In this document: positions 59,530 through 64,000 of the stretch, in pieces
How the letters are laid out: each line of letters begins with the position of its first letter
How positions within the stretch are numbered: the stretch's first letter is position 1
Notes under the pieces: generated by a model
Told to the model about the DNA's origin: nothing
Seen by the model: only the letters and a program-made list of their open reading frames with translations
Databases searched by the model: none
Position numbers and translations under genes: made by a program
Origin: Schizochytrium sp. TIO01
Taxonomy: Eukaryota > Sar > Bigyra > Thraustochytrida > Thraustochytriidae
Assembly: GCA_004764695.1 (NCBI GenBank)
Contig: SMSO01000033.1
Coordinates: 1,813,001 to 1,877,000 of the forward strand
Direction: 5' to 3'
Length of the DNA stretch: 64,000 nt

Positions 59530-59605
59530 AAAAATCATTTCATTGAGTCGCGGGTTAGTCTAACTAGCTCGTGATGGAGTCTAGCTCCTTCTATGAAATG
59601 CAAGT
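59530..59605 (+). ncRNA. Candidate Fanzor guide RNA (fRNA/omega-RNA) scaffold at the nuclease 3' end
   Basis: Directly after the nuclease stop, CATTTCAT (59536-59543) pairs perfectly with ATGAAATG (59593-59600). Inside it, CTAGCTC (59564-59570) pairs with GAGTCTAG (59577-59584, one bulge); GGAG (59576-59579) with CTCC (59585-59588) is an alternative. GTTAG-T-CTAAC (59554-59564) is a further palindrome. Guide RNAs of TnpB and Fanzor2 come from exactly this position, often overlapping the end of the gene. The fold is read by eye and the RNA ends are not defined. Confidence 0.45.
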
Positions 59606-60925
59606 TTTGCAAATTTTATAGTAAAATCTAAGAGTCCAAATCGGAGATTTTATTCAACTGAAAACCTAGCAAACTATTACGAACTTTGAAAAGAAAGGAG
59701 GGCAGTAGCAATCTCAGACGGTTATCTACCTTCAGGACTTCGAGGATGAATTTTATGTTTTGTAGTTGACTTAGGAGTGAAGGAATCAGAAAGTTTTGGC
59801 TTTGCTTTGTTTATGGGGGCTGTCACACCTGACCCAGCAAACTCAGCCTCCAAGGATTGTATACTACTCTGTGTCCTGGATGTCATACGGGCAACCTAGC
59901 ACAGAATACCTAGTCGCTCTATCAACGTCGAATTCAAAGCTTACAATCCTGCACATTGATAATCTTGCTTGATCGTCTCGTGAATCCCTCCAGGTTGTTG
60001 GAATTGTCGGATTAGACTGTTGAACATTGAGCACAACCAATTATCTTCATTTGAGGCGTTAACATCTTATATCACTGAATATCCATTATCGCATCAGTAC
60101 CTTACTTCGTTTTTTGGTGAAGAATAAGCACGATCATAAACTGTCTAAGAGCAACCATTTGGGGTGTGTTCAATGAATTACTCTAAGCCAAACCAAAACG
60201 CTATGCAAGGCAAAAATGATGTTTTTCAGTATGATCACTCCACCTTGAGTTCCATTAAGAGTTATTTAGAACAAAAATTCTTGAAGATCATCGCCATCTA
60301 AAATATTAGATAAAATCGCTGTAATATTATTTCCAAAACACCATCGTGTGGCAGATGGCAGTTTATCAAGCTTGCATTCATAATAAATCAGGTATCATTT
60401 GTGGATATATCTGATATATTTGACGAGAGATGTAGTTACGACTCATCCTGAACCTATCATTCAAGTAAAGTTGATAGTAGTAAAACTTGTATCCTGATAT
60501 TTCAAATCAATTTACTAGCTTTTTGTCGAAGAAACATGACTCTCACGAATTCTGCTGTCGCTCAGTATAGAGGGTATGAATAATAGAATTATTTTAAATT
60601 GAATATTTGCTGACGCAGTCGTTTTTTTGTTCTGTTTGCTGTCTGTAGTTTTCTGTTTTTAAAATCCTGTATCAATTGCTCATCTCTCGCTTTTAAAATT
60701 CTAAGCTTACAGGTTTAAGATTGATCAATCAAGCCTAGCAATATTTTTGGCTTTGTAGAATATCCAATGGAAGCAATTAATTGACAAGACATTGCTAGCG
60801 TTATAGGCATCCCTTTGTAAGAAACTATGAATATAAGATTTACAATAGAATAGAACTAGACAATCAGACTCGCCTGGATTAGGAGTCGAGAACCGAAAGT
60901 GCGCATACTTTAATACTAGAACCAT
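59606..60925. other. Intergenic between the IS607 element and the Copia LTR
   Basis: AT-rich sequence without a supported gene. Near the left end two further inverted repeats occur: ATTTTA-tag-TAAAAT (about 59612-59626) and AAAATCT/AGATTTT (about 59621-59651). They may still belong to the IS607 right end. Confidence 0.5.
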
Positions 60926-61599
60926 TGTTGGAACTTGATGGAACCTGAATTGATAGTGAAAGATGCAAGTTAACCTGACCCCATCAAAAGTGTCTTATGC
61001 AGTTCAAGTATGGCTTACTCCCCTAATTACAACATAAAGCAGTCTGCGTTGGAAGTAGATTCCAAGGACAGCAGTTCTTTTACTCTTAAAATCCTAAAGT
61101 ATCATGCCTTCTTATACACCCTTAGAGCATTCATCAAGCCTCTTGCCTTCATCTCCATAGTTATTGAAGTAATATACAGCTACTACTGAAAGGTGATACT
61201 GATTAGCGTGAGGTTGACTGTAAAGATGAAGGTAGAAGGCTTGGTGAAGGCTATAAGAAGGTTGATTTAAGAGTTAGCGAACTGCTGTCCCGAGGAATGA
61301 AATCCAGGACAGATGAATTCATGTAGTAATTAGGGAGATTAAGACATTCTTGAATGTGGTTAGAGATAATCGATGGGGTTAGGTTATGCAACCTTCTCCA
61401 ACCATCGATCCAAGCTAAACCAAGATTGGGTGTCGGTGATGTGTATTCACACTTCTAGTTCTTGACTTCGGCAGCCACCTAAGTCTGGCTGCCTATTCTT
61501 GTTCTAATGTAAACCTTATTTCTGATGGGTTTTACAAAGGGACACCAAGAACTCTAGCAATATCTTGTCCACTAGTTCCTTCGATTAAGGATCTCAGCA
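60926..61599 (-). repeat. 3' LTR of a Copia-type retrotransposon (674 bp)
   Basis: On the minus strand the LTR begins TGCTGAGATCC immediately after a polypurine tract and ends TTCCAACA at 60926, giving the usual TG...CA ends. It sits 46 bp downstream of the pol stop codon, the expected place. The partner 5' LTR lies outside the window, so the limits cannot be confirmed by comparison. A large imperfect inverted repeat occupies its middle. The bases next to its outer end are ACCAT (60921-60925), a possible target duplication. Confidence 0.75.
61062..61295. repeat. Long imperfect inverted repeat inside the LTR
   Basis: The left arm (61062 to about 61155, starting CCAAGGACAGCAGTTC) matches the reverse complement of the right arm (about 61222-61295, ending GAACTGCTGTCCCGAGG). 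Several conserved blocks occur in the same order, including ACTGCTGTCC, TATAAGAAGG and AGATGAAGG. The spacer is about 65 bp. Confidence 0.7.
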
Positions 61600-61610
61600 C
61601 TCCCCTCAAG
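61600..61610 (-). other. Polypurine tract of the Copia element
   Basis: On the minus strand CTTGAGGGGAG directly precedes the LTR's TG. This is the position and composition of a plus-strand priming site for reverse transcription. Confidence 0.65.
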
Positions 61611-62672
61611 TCCACAGTCTGTGCATTCAATAGTGTGTGACTATGTCATACATGATCGATGCGAGGCAGTGACTTGGTGAGACAATCGGAGGGGTTCAAT
61701 GTGCCAGGGATATGTGTGATTCGAATGTCACCTGCGTTCAGCTTGATTGACAGATCAAGGTACTTCAATAATAGGTGCTTGTTTCGTGATTGCAAACAAC
61801 CCTGCTCCACTACATTTATTACTGCTTGAGAGTCGGTGAAAATATCAATGCAACTGATGTTGATCCCGAATTCTTCTAGTAAATGTCGGACACCTTCCGC
61901 AGCACGACTAGCTTCGTAGATGCTAATGAGTTCTGCTTCAAAGGTGCTTTGGGCTGTGATAGTCTGTTTGGTTGATTTCCATAACACAGCACTATCATTG
62001 AGTCTTACTACGTATCCACTTACCGATTTCATGTGTGGGTCGTTGATTTGACCAAAGCTTGCATCAGCAAATACATTAATCTTGATATCCTTCACTGAGC
62101 TCTGTCCTTTTAGCACAAGACCATCATTTGTGGTTCCTCTAAGATATCTGAGGGTCCTCTTACATGCGTCCATGTGTACTGGTCCATTCTTGTGTCCGTG
62201 TCTAGATAGTTGGTGAAGTGGGTATCCAAGGTCGATTCGTGTGCAACTGAGGTACATGAGCTTTCCCACAATTGTTCGGTAGTCTGGGTGTTGTTCATCT
62301 TTATCATGGTCAGGAAGATAGCACTTAGCCTCCATTGGTGTTTTACATGAGTTAGCTTTGTCCATCCCGTGATCCTTTAATTTCTTTTCTATATGGACTG
62401 CCTGGGAAATCTTGCATGTTTTTGCATCCAGGTTGAACTCATGTTTGTTACCTAAGTAAGTGGCAGTGGCTGGGTTTATCTCACACTTGACGTCATACTT
62501 TGCTTTTAGAGTGTTGATTGTTTTCTTCACTGAATTCGGAGTTCCTGTGATTAATAGGTCGTCCACATGACTGATGACAATGGCTTCGAGTCCGATAAAG
62601 CAACTTGGGTCGAACTTGCTTTTCCGAAGTCCACAACCTTCTAGGGTTTGGGCTAGGTGTTCAGCCCACCTT

Positions 62673-62738
62673 CGAGGACTTGTTTTCAGTCCATAGAGGG
62701 ATCTACGAGGACTTGTTTTCAGTCCATAGAGGGATCTA
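62673..62738 (-). repeat. Perfect 33 bp tandem duplication in the reverse transcriptase
   Basis: 62673-62705 and 62706-62738 are identical. The duplication keeps the frame and adds eleven residues (a second SLYGLKTSPRR) in the conserved RT segment normally found once. Confidence 0.95.
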
Positions 62739-62863
62739 GCAAGTTTGAAGATGCATCCTTCTGGTACTTGTACACCTCTCGGTGGTCGGATGTAGATGGG
62801 TTCCTTTTCATGATCGATTTCTGCTTGTAAGAATGCAGCCGATACATCCAATATCGCGAATGA

Positions 62864-62866
62864 CTA
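62864..62866 (-). other. In-frame TAG stop in Copia pol
   Basis: The frame reads IIVALTKN, TAG, then SFAILDVSAAF. Homology is continuous across the stop, so it is a point nonsense change rather than a gene boundary. Confidence 0.85.
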
Positions 62867-64000
62867 GTTCTTAGTGAGAGCAACAATAATGGCTGTTCTC
62901 AGCGATAATCTGTCCGTGGTTGGGGCGAAAACATCCCACGGAGATGTTAGGGGTTCATTAGTCCCTTGAGCAACTAGCCTGGCCTTGGCGGTTTGCTGAG
63001 GTGTTTTGTATGTGAAAATCCATGCGGCATTGATGATAGTGCCTTTTGCATCCTGTTTGGGTACAATGAGGAAGGTCCCACTCCTTTCAAGATTAGACCA
63101 CTCTTTTCTTATCGCCTCAGTCCATATTTGACGTTCCTGGTATGGTAAACGTAGATAGTCACTGAAGTTTCGAGGCGCGACAATGAGTTTTGATTGTTGG
63201 TCCTGTTTTACTGTTGGTTCAATTCCAACCCGTGTGGATTGAGACTTCTTCTTCTTTGATGGGCTATGCATTTCATGTATTGCAGAGGGACTGTTACAGT
63301 GATCATAACGTGTCCGTTTCTGTAGTGCTTTTGTCCCATCATAGACTTGTGATACCTGCTCCCCCGGGACAAAGGACGGGGAATGGTCAAAAGAAGATGC
63401 CTGTAAAACATGAGAGGGATAGCGATAGGTATTGGCCCTCCCCAGGGCAGCCGCGTCCGCATTTATCCATTGGGTGCGGCGGGAAATTCGTCCACTCCTG
63501 GTCCGTACCTCTGTATTGGGTACGGGCTCCTTGGGATCCTCATCGGGATTCGACCAAGGTGGAGAGTTTGATTCAGACTCCGCATTATCATGTGGAGGAA
63601 TAGACATACGGTCTAGGTTGGATTCAATGTTAGTTGAATCAGCTACATCAGAACTAGTATGTGATGAGCTCGTATTCGCCGGAGAAGTCTCACTTCTATG
63701 GGAGAGTTCTGGCAAAGATAGATTATCGTGAGTCTCCGATAGGTCACAGGACGCTATCCCATCCTGTCGGTGCTCACCCTGACCAGCGTTTGCCTGTCTT
63801 TGAGATTGGGACAGGTCATGCTCGAAATCAGGTTGTATCAAGTCCTGTAGATTTCTAACCCTGCTCGGGTGATCAGGTCGAGATGTCGACAGTATGCGAC
63901 TGGGTGAATCCACGGAGAGGGCATCGTTGTCACACAGCCTGTTAGAGCTGGACGCAGATCCTAAATTGGGAGATGACGCTACCAGTGGGTCGTTTGGACC

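Larger units (their letters stand above)
57512..59650 (+). mobile_element. IS607-family transposon with TnpA recombinase and Fanzor2/TnpB nuclease
   Basis: The order tnpA then tnpB on one strand, with the two genes touching, is the IS607 layout. IS607 elements carrying Fanzor2 are known from several eukaryotes and large DNA viruses. The ends are not sharply defined. I place the left limit at an inverted match (TAGTTAGA, 57512-57519) to the sequence after tnpB (59559-59566), and the right limit after the inverted repeats following the nuclease. IS607 makes no target duplication, so flanks cannot confirm the limits. The tnpA part is far richer in GC than the AT-rich flanks, consistent with a horizontally acquired element. 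Confidence 0.8.
61646..64000 (-). pseudogene. Copia (Ty1-type) retrotransposon pol, 3' part, degenerate
   Basis: One frame runs from the right window edge to a TGA at 61646, broken by a single TAG at 62864-62866. From the edge to about 63200 it encodes the Ser-rich linker after integrase, including VRTRSGRISR. Reverse transcriptase follows, with IWTEAIRKEWSNL, KARLVAQGT, LDVSAAFLQAE and the catalytic HVDDLLI. RNase H comes next, with ITAQSTFEAEL, FTDSQAVINV and the HIPG...CLTKSLP end. A 33 bp tandem duplication doubles SLYGLKTSPRR. The TAG sits just before LDVSAAF and could come from TGG. With both lesions this copy is unlikely to make active enzyme. Gag, protease and integrase, if present, lie beyond the edge. 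Confidence 0.9.

Noticed and set aside
59996-60010. TGTTGGAATT, similar to a Copia LTR start
   Set aside because: The match to the LTR at 60926 ends after about nine bases and no matching LTR end or pol remnant is nearby.
1-64000. CRISPR arrays, tRNA and rRNA genes
   Set aside because: No regularly spaced direct repeats with unique spacers, and no convincing RNA gene signatures, were found on either strand by eye.

Overview
This is eukaryotic nuclear DNA. Genes are sparse and separated by kilobases of AT-rich, microsatellite-laden sequence. The large proteins start with secretory signal peptides and carry many N-X-S/T sites. Both a Copia-type LTR retrotransposon and a eukaryotic-type IS607/Fanzor element are present. 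The genes look intronless. A unicellular protist is the best guess, for example an intron-poor stramenopile such as a thraustochytrid. That placement is an inference with low confidence; no rRNA or housekeeping gene is available to test it.

Positions 806-52106 hold a head-to-tail array of six paralogous genes, all on the minus strand: 806-4252, 19781-23267, 27936-31403, 34276-37750, 42168-45614 and 48645-52106. Each encodes a secreted, cysteine-rich protein of about 1150-1160 residues. Each protein has two homologous modules of about 560 residues, and each module carries a GDP-x4-FDG motif near its start, followed by CDAR, that resembles the core of von Willebrand factor type D domains. Four copies are intact. 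Copies 2 and 4 each carry one single-base insertion that shifts the frame. Copies 3 and 4 are the closest pair and show a mosaic of nearly identical and more divergent stretches, which suggests gene conversion. The proteins are probably extracellular matrix, adhesive or surface components, but nothing in the sequence proves a function.

The intervals between paralogs (2.9 to 15.5 kb) contain no gene I can support. They do contain short repeats, shared candidate promoter words, and an exact 12-mer (GCGCGGTGTGCA) once in each of four consecutive intervals. The 15.5 kb interval between copies 1 and 2 is rich in tetra- and pentanucleotide repeats.

Positions 57512-59650 hold the most interesting unit, an IS607-family transposon. 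Its serine recombinase (TnpA) is interrupted by one in-frame UAA. Its TnpB/Fanzor2 RNA-guided nuclease gene appears intact, with all three RuvC acidic residues and the zinc-binding cysteines present. A structured inverted repeat directly after the nuclease stop is a candidate guide-RNA scaffold. The GC-rich tnpA stands out sharply from its AT-rich surroundings.

From 60926 to the right edge lies the 3' part of a Copia retrotransposon on the minus strand. It comprises a 674 bp LTR, a polypurine tract, RNase H, reverse transcriptase and the linker toward integrase. An in-frame TAG and a 33 bp tandem duplication inside the reverse transcriptase show that it is degenerate.
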